DNA of 14,685 bases from Clostridia bacterium. GTDB taxonomy: Bacteria; Bacillota; Clostridia; Oscillospirales; CAG-272. This document shows positions 8,702-14,685 of this stretch, in pieces. Every line of letters begins with the position of its first letter. Position 1 is the first letter of the stretch. The translations under genes and the position numbers were made by a program. Under the pieces are notes generated by a model, which saw nothing but the letters and a program-made list of their open reading frames with translations, did no database searches and had not been told where the DNA came from. The DNA lies in NCBI GenBank assembly GCA_017453085.1, contig JAFTKV010000008.1, positions 1 to 14,685 of the forward strand, given 5' to 3'.

Positions 8702-8712
8702 GGGAGATTCAA

Positions 8713-9936
8713 ATGCACGAATTACTGTTGCCTGCGGGCAATTTTGAAAAGCTCCGCGCCGCTATCTTGTATGGAGCGGACGCGGTCTATCTGGCGGGGA
8801 AACGCTTTGGAATGCGGTCTGCCGCCGACAATTTCACCACCGAGGAGCTGATCGCCGCCTCTTCCTACTGCCACGAGCGAGGGAAGAAGATATATATCAC
8901 GGTAAACATCTCTCCCAGATGGTACGAGTATAAGGGTTTACAAGAATATTTCGACACCCTGCGCGAGGTAAAGCCCGATGCCCTCATCGTTGCCGATCCC
9001 GGCGTGCTGACGCTGGCCAAGGAGATGCTCCCCGAGATTCCGCTCCACCTCTCCACTCAAGCGGGAGCGGTCTCCCACGCTGATTGTAATTTTTGGCAGA
9101 AGCAAGGCGTTTCCCGCGTGGTGTTGGCCAGAGAGCTGCCTTTGGAGGACATCAAAGCCATCCGTGAACGCATCTCTCCCGAGCTGGAGCTGGAGGCATT
9201 CATCCACGGTGCGATGTGCGTTTCCTTCAGCGGACGGTGCCTCTTATCCAACTACCTCACCGGCAGAGACGCCAACCGGGGAATGTGCGCCCAGCCCTGC
9301 CGTTGGGAGTATAAGATGTACGAGATCGAGGAGGTCAAGCGTCCCGGGATGCGCTTCCCCGTAGAGGAGACTCCGCAAGGCAGCTTCATTATGAGTAGCA
9401 AGGATATGTGCATGATCGAGCACATCCCCCAGCTGATGGAGTCGGGAGTCACCTCCTTCAAGGTGGAGGGACGGATGAAGTCGGCCTACTACGCCGCCGT
9501 CTGCGCCAACGCCTACCGAATGGCAATGGATGCGTATCTCCGCGATCCCGAGGGCTATCGTTATGATCCCGCATGGCTCACTGAGCTGGAGAGCGTGTCC
9601 CACCGCGAGTACTGCACCGGCTATTGGTTCCACGAGCCCCTTGCAGACGCTCAGACCGTCACTCAGCCGGGCTATTTGAAGGAGAAGGGCTACCTTGCCG
9701 TGGTGGACTCCTACGATGAGGCTACCGGCAGAGCGGTGCTCATCCAGAAGAACAAATTCTCGGAAGGCGACACGGTGGAATACCTCACCCCCGGATGCGT
9801 GGGCAGACCCATCGTCGCTGCGGCAATGCAGGATATGGAGGGCGCGCCCATCGAGTCCTGCCCCCACCCTCAGATGCGCTTTACCATGCAGATGCCCCAC
9901 CCTGTGAAGGCGGGCGACATCCTGCGGTCGGTATAA
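8713..9936 (+). CDS. U32-family protein, probable tRNA uridine hydroxylation factor (TrhP/YegQ-like)
   Basis: U32 proteins were first called collagenase-like peptidases; the YegQ/TrhP branch is now linked to prephenate-dependent 5-hydroxyuridine formation at the tRNA wobble position, with an iron-sulfur cluster. The 407-residue product opens with HELLLPAGNFEKLRAAILYGADAVYLAG, typical of the family. It carries the U32 signature EAFIHGAMCVSFSGRC (161-176) and a following GMCAQPC (190-196), giving candidate cluster cysteines C169, C176, C192 and C196. SSKDMCMIEHIPQL (228-241) and FKVEGRMKS (249-257) are further family blocks. The ATG at 8713 was chosen over 8683 because GGGAG (8702-8706) lies six bases upstream and the family begins here; the longer frame reads through a hairpin repeat. 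No clear promoter is seen. The next gene follows after 36 bases. Confidence 0.92.
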   Translation: MHELLLPAGNFEKLRAAILYGADAVYLAGKRFGMRSAADNFTTEELIAASSYCHERGKKIYITVNISPRWYEYKGLQEYFDTLREVKPDALIVADPGVLTLAKEMLPEIPLHLSTQAGAVSHADCNFWQKQGVSRVVLARELPLEDIKAIRERISPELELEAFIHGAMCVSFSGRCLLSNYLTGRDANRGMCAQPCRWEYKMYEIEEVKRPGMRFPVEETPQGSFIMSSKDMCMIEHIPQLMESGVTSFKVEGRMKSAYYAAVCANAYRMAMDAYLRDPEGYRYDPAWLTELESVSHREYCTGYWFHEPLADAQTVTQPGYLKEKGYLAVVDSYDEATGRAVLIQKNKFSEGDTVEYLTPGCVGRPIVAAAMQDMEGAPIESCPHPQMRFTMQMPHPVKAGDILRSV

Positions 9937-9972
9937 ATTATCAGAATGATTTGCAAAGAGAGGACATTTTCA

Positions 9973-11280
9973 ATGAAAAAGCACTTTCGACTTTGTTTGA
10001 CCGGTCTGCTGGCACTGGGATTTGCCCTGCTGACCGCCTGCGGTGGCAGCACTCCCGCTGATACCACCGTCCCCACAACTCCCCCTGCCGAGGTGAACAA
10101 AAACGTGAAGCTGGACCTGATCAAAGACGGCAAGACCGACTATACCATCGTGTACGACGACAAGAGCGAGGCCGCTACCAAGCTGGCCAACACTGTAAAA
10201 TCCGCTTTTTCCAAGCAGAATGTGGAGATCGCCTTTGTCGCCGCCTCCTCTGCTGAGGCGGATTACGGCAAGGAGATCGTGGTAGGTAACCTGCGCGCCT
10301 CTGCCGCAGACGTTACCGCCAAGCTGAAGCCCTCCGATTTTGCCATGTGCGTGTCCGGTGACGACTGGGTGCTGGTGGCAACCGATGAAACGAACTACAA
10401 CTACTTAAATCTGGTGGCTAAGGAGCGGCTGTCCGCAGGTCTTACCGAAGGCGCGCTGACCGTAGAATCGGACAACGATCTGATCTGCAGCAGCTCCGCC
10501 TACGCCGACGTTCCCTACGCTGCCTATGTCAGAAGAGGCACCCGCGGCCTGAGCCAGGAGCAGGTGGAAAGCTTCTTCGTTGCTAAGAGCTTCTCCTCCG
10601 ATCGCACCCGTCTGCCCTATCAGATTTACGTCCCCTCCAACTACGATCCTGCCAAGCAGTATCCCGTCCTGCTCTTCCTCCACGGTGCGGGAGAGCGCGG
10701 TAACGGTAACGACAAGCAAATGGTGCACGTGATCGCCAATCTGTTCAATCAGAAGAACACACCCGTCACCGACGCCATCGTGATCTGCCCTCAGTGCCCC
10801 GACAACAACCAGTGGGTCGACACTCCCTGGGCAAACGGCAGCTACAGCACCTCTGCCGTAAAGCAGTCCAACGAGGCGAGTGCCCTGCTGGAGCTGCTGG
10901 ATCAGATCGCCGCTACCTACTCCACCGATCCCGACCGCTACTACGTCATGGGCATCTCCATGGGCGGATTCGGTACTTGGGATCTGCTGATGCGCGCTCC
11001 CGACAGATTCGCGGCAGGCGTGCCCATCTGCGGCGGTGCCGATCCCGCTATGGCGGACACGCTCAAGAACGTCCCCATCTACACCACCCACAGCATCGAC
11101 GACCCCGTCGTTCCCATCTCCGGCACCCGCGAGATGGTGGAAGCTCTGCAGGCCGCAGGCAGCACGGTGATCCGTTACGACGAAGTCAACGGCAAGGGAC
11201 ACGAGGTCTGGAAATCCTTCAGCGAGCAAACCAAGGTTCTGGAATGGCTGTTCTCCCAAAAACTGTCCGATCGGAAGTAA
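9973..11280 (+). CDS. Secreted lipoprotein with C-terminal alpha/beta-hydrolase esterase domain
   Basis: A 435-residue exported protein. A lipoprotein signal peptide (MKKHFRLCLTGLLALGFALLTAC) ends in lipobox LTAC with Cys23 as the anchor, followed by a Thr/Pro-rich linker (about 24-42). Residues about 45-175 resemble the small alpha/beta domain found at the N-terminus of some glycoside hydrolases (DYTIVYDDKSEAATKLANTV, YGKEIVVGN). From about 208 comes an esterase of the PHB-depolymerase/feruloyl-esterase type: FLHGAGERG (235-243) for the oxyanion hole, GISMGG (327-332) with Ser329, HSIDDPVVP (373-381) with Asp377, and KGHEVW (408-413) with His410. It probably cleaves ester side chains of plant polysaccharides at the cell surface; the substrate is inferred. 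The ATG at 9973 was chosen over 9946 for the signal peptide and an upstream GAGAGG. Confidence 0.88.
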   Translation: MKKHFRLCLTGLLALGFALLTACGGSTPADTTVPTTPPAEVNKNVKLDLIKDGKTDYTIVYDDKSEAATKLANTVKSAFSKQNVEIAFVAASSAEADYGKEIVVGNLRASAADVTAKLKPSDFAMCVSGDDWVLVATDETNYNYLNLVAKERLSAGLTEGALTVESDNDLICSSSAYADVPYAAYVRRGTRGLSQEQVESFFVAKSFSSDRTRLPYQIYVPSNYDPAKQYPVLLFLHGAGERGNGNDKQMVHVIANLFNQKNTPVTDAIVICPQCPDNNQWVDTPWANGSYSTSAVKQSNEASALLELLDQIAATYSTDPDRYYVMGISMGGFGTWDLLMRAPDRFAAGVPICGGADPAMADTLKNVPIYTTHSIDDPVVPISGTREMVEALQAAGSTVIRYDEVNGKGHEVWKSFSEQTKVLEWLFSQKLSDRK

Positions 11281-11290
11281 TCTCCACTGC

Positions 11291-11312
11291 AAAACCCGCC
11301 ACGGCGGGTTTT
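11291..11312 (+). terminator. Terminator after the esterase gene
   Basis: AAAACCCGCC (11291-11300) pairs with GGCGGGTTTT (11303-11312), followed by GTTTATT, ten bases after the stop codon. It closes the U32-esterase unit. Confidence 0.85.
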
Positions 11313-11351
11313 GTTTATTGAAGCAGGAATTGTAAACAATTTGCAATGTGG

Positions 11352-11380
11352 TTGACAAACCGAAAAAAGTGTAGTACAAT
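11352..11380 (+). promoter_or_regulatory. Promoter of the transposase-derived membrane gene
   Basis: TTGACA (11352-11357), a 17-base spacer and TACAAT (11375-11380). The transcript would start near 11387, giving a leader of about 47 nt before the GTG start. Confidence 0.8.
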
Positions 11381-11433
11381 AGTATCAAATACCCTATTAT
11401 GGTACAAACTGATACAGGGATGTGTGAATTAGC

Positions 11434-12579
11434 GTGAATATCGGAATTTTCATCTTGCTTTTGCTGGTGGCGCTGTCTGCAGCAGTGGGCGTGATCTACG
11501 CCGTCTACCGCCTGGCTAAAATTCAAAACATATTTTGGAGCTTGATCCCCTCCGGGGGCGTGCTCTTCATTTCGCTCCTGATCCTCTTGATCATGAAGCT
11601 GGCAGGGGCAGGCTGGTTCTCTTCGCTGGTGACCTTCTATCTCTTCCAGATACCGGTCGTGGCGGGCGTGGTGGCGCTTCCCTATACCCGCCTCCACCGC
11701 CGCATCAACGTGGCCGCCGAAAACGAGAAGCAAAACCGTCTGCAGGTTGCCCGTCGCATTGAGGCGGAGCGACGCCGTCAGCTGGTAGAGTCCCTGCAGG
11801 GCTTCTACTGCGCCGAATCTGCCATGAAGCCCGAGGGGCAGCGCGAGATCGTGCTCCTGTCCAAGAACGGCAAGGAGGTCTCCGAGATCGTCGCCTCCAG
11901 CGGCGTGGCGGAGGAAGAGGTCCGCTTGATCCTGGACAGCTACGAGCGATACGCAGCCCGTCTGGAGGGCGGCGACGGCACCGCCGATCTGATCCTGACC
12001 CCCGAGCAGGAGGAGGACATCGTCTGCCGACTCATCAACTCCGCTCCCTACGAGTGCGGTGCCGGCAGCAGCGGTCTGTGGGATAAATCCTCCGCCCGCG
12101 AGCTGGTGGCAACCCGCCTGGATTCGGGCGTTTCCCTGCGCATCGTATCGGCTTATCTGCGCCATTGGGGCTTTACCGTTCCCCAGAAGCAGACCATCAA
12201 GGCTCGCTCCGGCGATCCCCTGGTGAAGAGCTGGATCGTCTCGGATTTCGAAAAGATCCGCAAGGCGGCCGCCAAGAATCAGGGCGAGATCCTCTGGATC
12301 TACACCGTTCCCATGGAAGCGGTGCGGGAGATCTCCACCTTCATTCCTAAAAATCCCATGCTGGTAGCGGCAGTCACCAACGACGGTGCCATCCGCTTCC
12401 GCGTTTACGATGAAAAGCGCCGCGACTACTTCGGCGATTTCGTCACCGCGCTGCTGACAAACGCCGACCGTAAGTACTACGCCGTGCTCAACGAACGCTA
12501 CGACGAGTATATGTCCTCCCTCGGGAAGGCCAAGCGCCGCGCCCTGGAGGACAAGATCGAATTTTTCTCCTGCGTATAA
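11434..12579 (+). CDS. Membrane-anchored protein with degenerate IS630-type transposase domain
   Basis: The 381-residue protein starts with three membrane helices (about 4-26, 36-58, 62-84), then a basic coiled coil (about 88-122). The rest follows the plan of IS630-family transposases: a first helix-turn-helix (EIVLLSKNGKEVSEIVASSGVAEEEV, about 138-163) plus DSYERYAARLEGG; then LTPEQEEDIVCRLI (188-201), an LWDKSSARELV block (215-225), a second helix-turn-helix (VSLRIVSAYLRHWGFTVPQK, 233-252), and a DDE-fold-like remainder with WIVSDFEKIRKAAAKNQGEILWIY (267-290). Where IS630 enzymes have F-x-DE, this has LWIYTV (287-292); where they have LVLDN, it has AVLNE (350-354); and it stops at EFFSCV, before the region of the third acidic residue. 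It is thus probably a DNA-binding or structural membrane protein, not a transposase. GTG start; weak AGGGA 13 bases upstream; an in-frame TGA lies just before it. Confidence 0.72.
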   Translation: MNIGIFILLLLVALSAAVGVIYAVYRLAKIQNIFWSLIPSGGVLFISLLILLIMKLAGAGWFSSLVTFYLFQIPVVAGVVALPYTRLHRRINVAAENEKQNRLQVARRIEAERRRQLVESLQGFYCAESAMKPEGQREIVLLSKNGKEVSEIVASSGVAEEEVRLILDSYERYAARLEGGDGTADLILTPEQEEDIVCRLINSAPYECGAGSSGLWDKSSARELVATRLDSGVSLRIVSAYLRHWGFTVPQKQTIKARSGDPLVKSWIVSDFEKIRKAAAKNQGEILWIYTVPMEAVREISTFIPKNPMLVAAVTNDGAIRFRVYDEKRRDYFGDFVTALLTNADRKYYAVLNERYDEYMSSLGKAKRRALEDKIEFFSCV

Positions 12580-12586
12580 TTTCTTC

Positions 12587-12623
12587 AACGCTCCGTCCGA
12601 GCCCCTCGGACGGAGCGTTTTTT
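12587..12623 (+). terminator. Strong terminator after the membrane-anchored transposase-like gene
   Basis: A perfect 14-base-pair stem, AACGCTCCGTCCGA (12587-12600) with TCGGACGGAGCGTT (12606-12619), loop GCCCC, then T6 (12618-12623). It stands eight bases after the stop codon. Confidence 0.93.
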
Positions 12624-12728
12624 GCGAATTTTTTCAAAAAATTTCAAAAAAGAGTGAGTAAAACGGCGATCTCGTTCGTTTATATAGGTGAAGGAGAGCG
12701 GGCTACGTCGGTCACTTCCAAAAAAACC

Positions 12729-12757
12729 TTGACAAATATGCAAAAATATGTTATACT
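12729..12757 (+). promoter_or_regulatory. Promoter of the AT-rich lipoprotein operon
   Basis: TTGACA (12729-12734), 17 bases, TATACT (12752-12757). Transcription would begin near 12764, so the leader is only about 20 nt and consists mainly of the ribosome-binding site AAAGGAGG. Confidence 0.8.
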
Positions 12758-12783
12758 ATAGCCGGGTAAAGGAGGAGATCCCC

Positions 12784-12960
12784 GTGAAAAATGCAATTCA
12801 ATTAATTTGTATCATTCTGTCTTTGGTTCTGCTCGTTTGCAATGGTATGGTAGGATGCTCATCCTCATCTGCCTCAAAGTTATTGCCTTTTGGCAATGCA
12901 GATATCGCATACTGCATTCAACTGATCAAAGGAGGTTCTTATGAAACAGCAATTATCTAA
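12784..12960 (+). CDS. Very small lipoprotein-like protein
   Basis: A 58-residue product from a GTG start, eight bases after GGAGG (12771-12775). Residues 1-25 look like a lipoprotein signal: KN at the start, the hydrophobic stretch LICIILSLVLLVCNG, then MVGC with Cys25 as possible anchor and a serine-rich tail (SSSSAS). The -3 residue is Met, so the lipobox is not ideal. The mature part would be only 34 residues. Its last 20 bases overlap the start of the next gene, whose AAAGGAGG lies inside this frame, so translation is probably coupled. No family is recognised. It could instead be a worn remnant of a larger lipoprotein. Confidence 0.6.
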   Translation: MKNAIQLICIILSLVLLVCNGMVGCSSSSASKLLPFGNADIAYCIQLIKGGSYETAII

Positions 12961-13416
12961 GTTCTTTAAGCCAATTACAGTGATTGATTGGGTTATATTT
13001 GCAGGATTCATTCTGTTAAACATCGCTTTTTGCGTAGCATATTTTTTTATCAGATTAATACTAGCAGCTTCAATCAAGGATTTTTTCCACCTGATTATGC
13101 GCCTGGCAGTTTTTTCAAAATCTCTTCACTTGCATGGCTAACAGCAGAGTATATTTTGGCGGTATTGGTGTCGATAGAAACAGGAGTACTCATTCGCAAA
13201 TTGCGGCTATGGTTGCTTTCTTTGCCAATACAATATCTGTTGTGCTTCACAGCTTGTTATCTGTTTATTCCTAATCAAGCGTCAACTTGGGCATTATTGA
13301 TCGCGCAAGTGCTGATCGCACAGCTTCCCGGCGTTGTAATCGGTCTTTTCATCCGCTATCTCATCCGCAAGTTCCGTGCCCGCAAGCAGGCTGTGGCAAT
13401 CAAAGAGGGCAATTAA
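12941..13416 (+). CDS. Four-helix membrane protein interrupted by a -1 frameshift at T7
   Basis: Translation starts at the ATG at 12941 behind AAAGGAGG with five bases' spacing, and reads MKQQLSKFFKPITVIDWVIF and a first membrane helix up to AYFF. In this frame it would stop at 13141 after a non-membrane-like tail. The -1 frame instead continues without a break to 13416 with three further helices (around LAWLTAEYILAVLVSIETGV, SLPIQYLLCFTACYLFI and WALLIAQVLIAQLPGVVIGL) and a basic C-terminus (RKFRARKQ). The join falls at T7 (13042-13048), in frame T TTT TTT, the form of a -1 slippery site. The joined protein would have 158 residues. The downstream frame's own first ATG (12988) has no ribosome-binding site. 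It may be programmed slippage, a pseudogene or a homopolymer sequencing error. The stop codon overlaps the next gene's ribosome-binding site. Confidence 0.62.
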
Positions 13417-13428
13417 AGGAGGTTTATT

Positions 13429-14466
13429 ATGAAAAAATACATTGTATTAATAGTAGTATTCTGCGGGAGCTTATTATTCGCTTTATCATCGTGCATCCTC
13501 TCTTCGAACTCCGTAACCGACACCACTACCGAAGCTGTTACGTCTGATAAGCCCTTCTCATACTCATTTGAGATCGAATCAGATGATACTTTGTTCATAA
13601 ATGATGCTTGGATCGGCGTAAATTGCGAAACAAATCGTATAACCTCGAGGTGTTTTGTTGACGAAACTATTGAACAATATCGAACGGTAGAATTATTCAA
13701 TCAAACATTCGAGATGGAATATGTACAATCTTTAACCGTGCCCCTGTGGAATGATTCTTGGGATTTGTATATGTTCAAAGGCAGCGAGGTTTCTAAAATT
13801 GGAGAGGAAAAAGTTCCTTTAAACGGCTGGTTCGTGCAATTTTCCCGCACCGATGGAAATATAGTCAGGTTTCGATTGCCGATCGGTCTAATCGATCTTG
13901 ATAACACCACCCCGGAGCAAGTGGCTCAAATGGGAAAGGACGTTGTGAAAGAGGTTGGAAATTACACGATTTCGGAAGATTGCAAACCGTATTATTATAC
14001 TCGGGTGAGAACAAAAACCGATGATTATCTGAGAATGAGTATGGAACAAGGTTATTATATTCCGAATGAAGAGAATGAATCCGTACATCATTATAGCGTT
14101 AGTTACTATTGCGATTGGAAAGCTGCAGGCGAACGCATAGCTCCTTACGTGGAATTTGCAAGAGGATATCCGGAAATGGATATAAGTAGTTCTTTGTGTT
14201 TTGAGTTGCGTCATCATCAACCGGTATCGGAAAAATTGTTCAATAAAGTAGATTTGGAAAAGATTGATTCCGAATTGGAGAGTTATATCCGCGAAAACAT
14301 TAGCGAAAAGTATTCTGTGCAAGATATTTCAATTTCTCCAACCAAAACTTACTTTATGCAAAACGGTGTATTATACGTTCGTGTACAAACCAACACTTCT
14401 TTAAGTAATAACGAAAATGAGGAATTGGTTGATTATACACGCACATTTGTAGTTAAGTGCGAATAA
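13429..14466 (+). CDS. Lipoprotein of unknown function
   Basis: A 345-residue protein with a clear lipoprotein signal: KK at positions 2-3, the hydrophobic run IVLIVVFCGSLLFA, then lipobox LSSC with Cys22, followed by a Ser/Thr-rich linker (about 25-40). The mature part is acidic and rich in aromatic residues (DSWDLYMF, YYYTRVRTK, SVSYYCDWK), with alternating polar and hydrophobic patterns that suggest beta structure. A charged helical stretch (VDLEKIDSELESYIRENISEKY) lies near 275-296. I recognise no family. AAAGGAGG (13415-13422) precedes the ATG by six bases and overlaps the stop of the upstream gene, so it is the last gene of the operon. Base composition is clearly more AT-rich than the genes to the left, suggesting transfer. 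No canonical terminator follows. Confidence 0.85.
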   Translation: MKKYIVLIVVFCGSLLFALSSCILSSNSVTDTTTEAVTSDKPFSYSFEIESDDTLFINDAWIGVNCETNRITSRCFVDETIEQYRTVELFNQTFEMEYVQSLTVPLWNDSWDLYMFKGSEVSKIGEEKVPLNGWFVQFSRTDGNIVRFRLPIGLIDLDNTTPEQVAQMGKDVVKEVGNYTISEDCKPYYYTRVRTKTDDYLRMSMEQGYYIPNEENESVHHYSVSYYCDWKAAGERIAPYVEFARGYPEMDISSSLCFELRHHQPVSEKLFNKVDLEKIDSELESYIRENISEKYSVQDISISPTKTYFMQNGVLYVRVQTNTSLSNNENEELVDYTRTFVVKCE

Positions 14467-14469
14467 CCC

Positions 14470-14548
14470 CCGGTGCCCCTCGTGGGGCAGGCTCCGCCCG
14501 CATCCGCACCTACTACGGATACAGCTTGATGCCTCACCGTGGCACCGG
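14470..14548. repeat. GC-rich palindromic sequence after the lipoprotein operon
   Basis: CCGGTGCC (14470-14477) and GGCACCGG (14541-14548) are inverted copies, and TGCCCC/GGGGCA with loop TCGT (14474-14489) is a nested hairpin. No T run follows. It starts four bases after the stop codon and may serve as a transcript end or be an intergenic repeat. The base composition changes abruptly here from AT-rich to GC-rich. From 14549 to the window end I see no supportable gene. Confidence 0.45.
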
Positions 14549-14685
14549 ACGCCGACCGCCGGCAGATCCGAAAGCTGTGTATCCGATTATCATTGATCCA
14601 TCGGTGATTTTCAATACGATCACGCCATTGAAGATCCGATTGCAGAAACAAGTACCACCTAATTGAATCCGGTTATTCGATTACA

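Noticed and set aside
8401..8712. A possible CRISPR array in the repeat-rich gap
   Set aside because: The hairpins differ from each other in sequence and spacing; there are no regular direct repeats with unique spacers.
11374..11405. An inverted repeat GTAC-AATAG / CTATT-ATG-GTAC at the promoter of the membrane-anchored gene, resembling the asnA palindrome
   Set aside because: The arms match only with a three-base bulge, and the resemblance mostly reflects -10-box-like sequence.
10405..12588. A 727-codon open frame on the minus strand spanning the esterase and membrane-anchored genes
   Set aside because: It lies antisense to two well-supported genes, crosses a terminator and a promoter, and its protein has no recognisable features; it is a by-product of GC-rich codon use.
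12654..12761. A 35-codon GTG-started frame (begins MSKTAISFVYIGEGER) before the AT-rich operon
   Set aside because: No ribosome-binding site precedes it, it follows directly on a strong terminator, and it runs through the promoter at 12729-12757. It might be a gene remnant, but this cannot be shown.
12988..13416. The downstream membrane frame as an independent gene starting at 12988
   Set aside because: Its first ATG has no ribosome-binding site and its first 20 residues are not sensible, whereas joining to the 12941 frame at T7 gives a coherent protein.
14457..14666. A 69-codon frame after the last lipoprotein gene and an overlapping minus-strand frame (14433-14651)
   Set aside because: The plus frame overlaps the end of the lipoprotein gene, lacks a ribosome-binding site, and covers palindromic GC-rich sequence; the minus frame is equally featureless.

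Overview
The window looks like chromosome from a Firmicute of the class Clostridia, probably an uncultured gut member of the Oscillospiraceae/Ruminococcaceae type. The signs are strong AAAGGAGG ribosome-binding sites, TTGACA-17-TATAAT promoters, a T-box leader in front of pheST, RNase Y, an AsnA-type asparagine synthetase, and GC-rich housekeeping genes separated by hairpin-rich intergenic repeats. The genus cannot be decided from the sequence.

Layout from left to right. (1) The 5' end of rny (RNase Y) on the minus strand, with a TTG start, diverging from asnA on the plus strand. (2) A two-gene unit of paralogous two-helix membrane proteins of unknown function; its promoter lies inside an array of inverted repeats, and the leader plus first codons are almost identical in the two genes. 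(3) A 590-bp gap filled mostly by a hairpin-rich, MITE-like element with inverted ends. (4) pheS-pheT on the minus strand behind a T-box leader of about 430 nt, in which mutually exclusive antiterminator and terminator arms can be traced. (5) A HAD phosphatase, then about 300 bp of stacked repetitive hairpins, then a U32-family (TrhP/YegQ-like) protein and a secreted lipoprotein esterase, the last two probably co-transcribed. (6) A single-gene unit encoding a three-helix membrane anchor joined to what looks like an IS630-type transposase whose catalytic acids are gone. (7) A visibly AT-rich operon: a tiny lipoprotein, a four-helix membrane protein interrupted by a frameshift at a T7 run, and a 345-residue lipoprotein of unknown function. 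The window ends in GC-rich palindromic sequence with no gene I can support.

How the genes fit together: asnA (asparagine), pheST (tRNA charging), rny (RNA turnover) and the U32 protein (probable tRNA wobble-uridine hydroxylation) are housekeeping translation and RNA functions. The membrane paralogs, the esterase, the transposase-derived membrane protein and the AT-rich lipoprotein operon are accessory. The best candidates for something undescribed are the membrane-anchored, catalytically dead transposase-like protein (11434-12579) and the adjacent envelope operon with its T7 frameshift (12784-14466).
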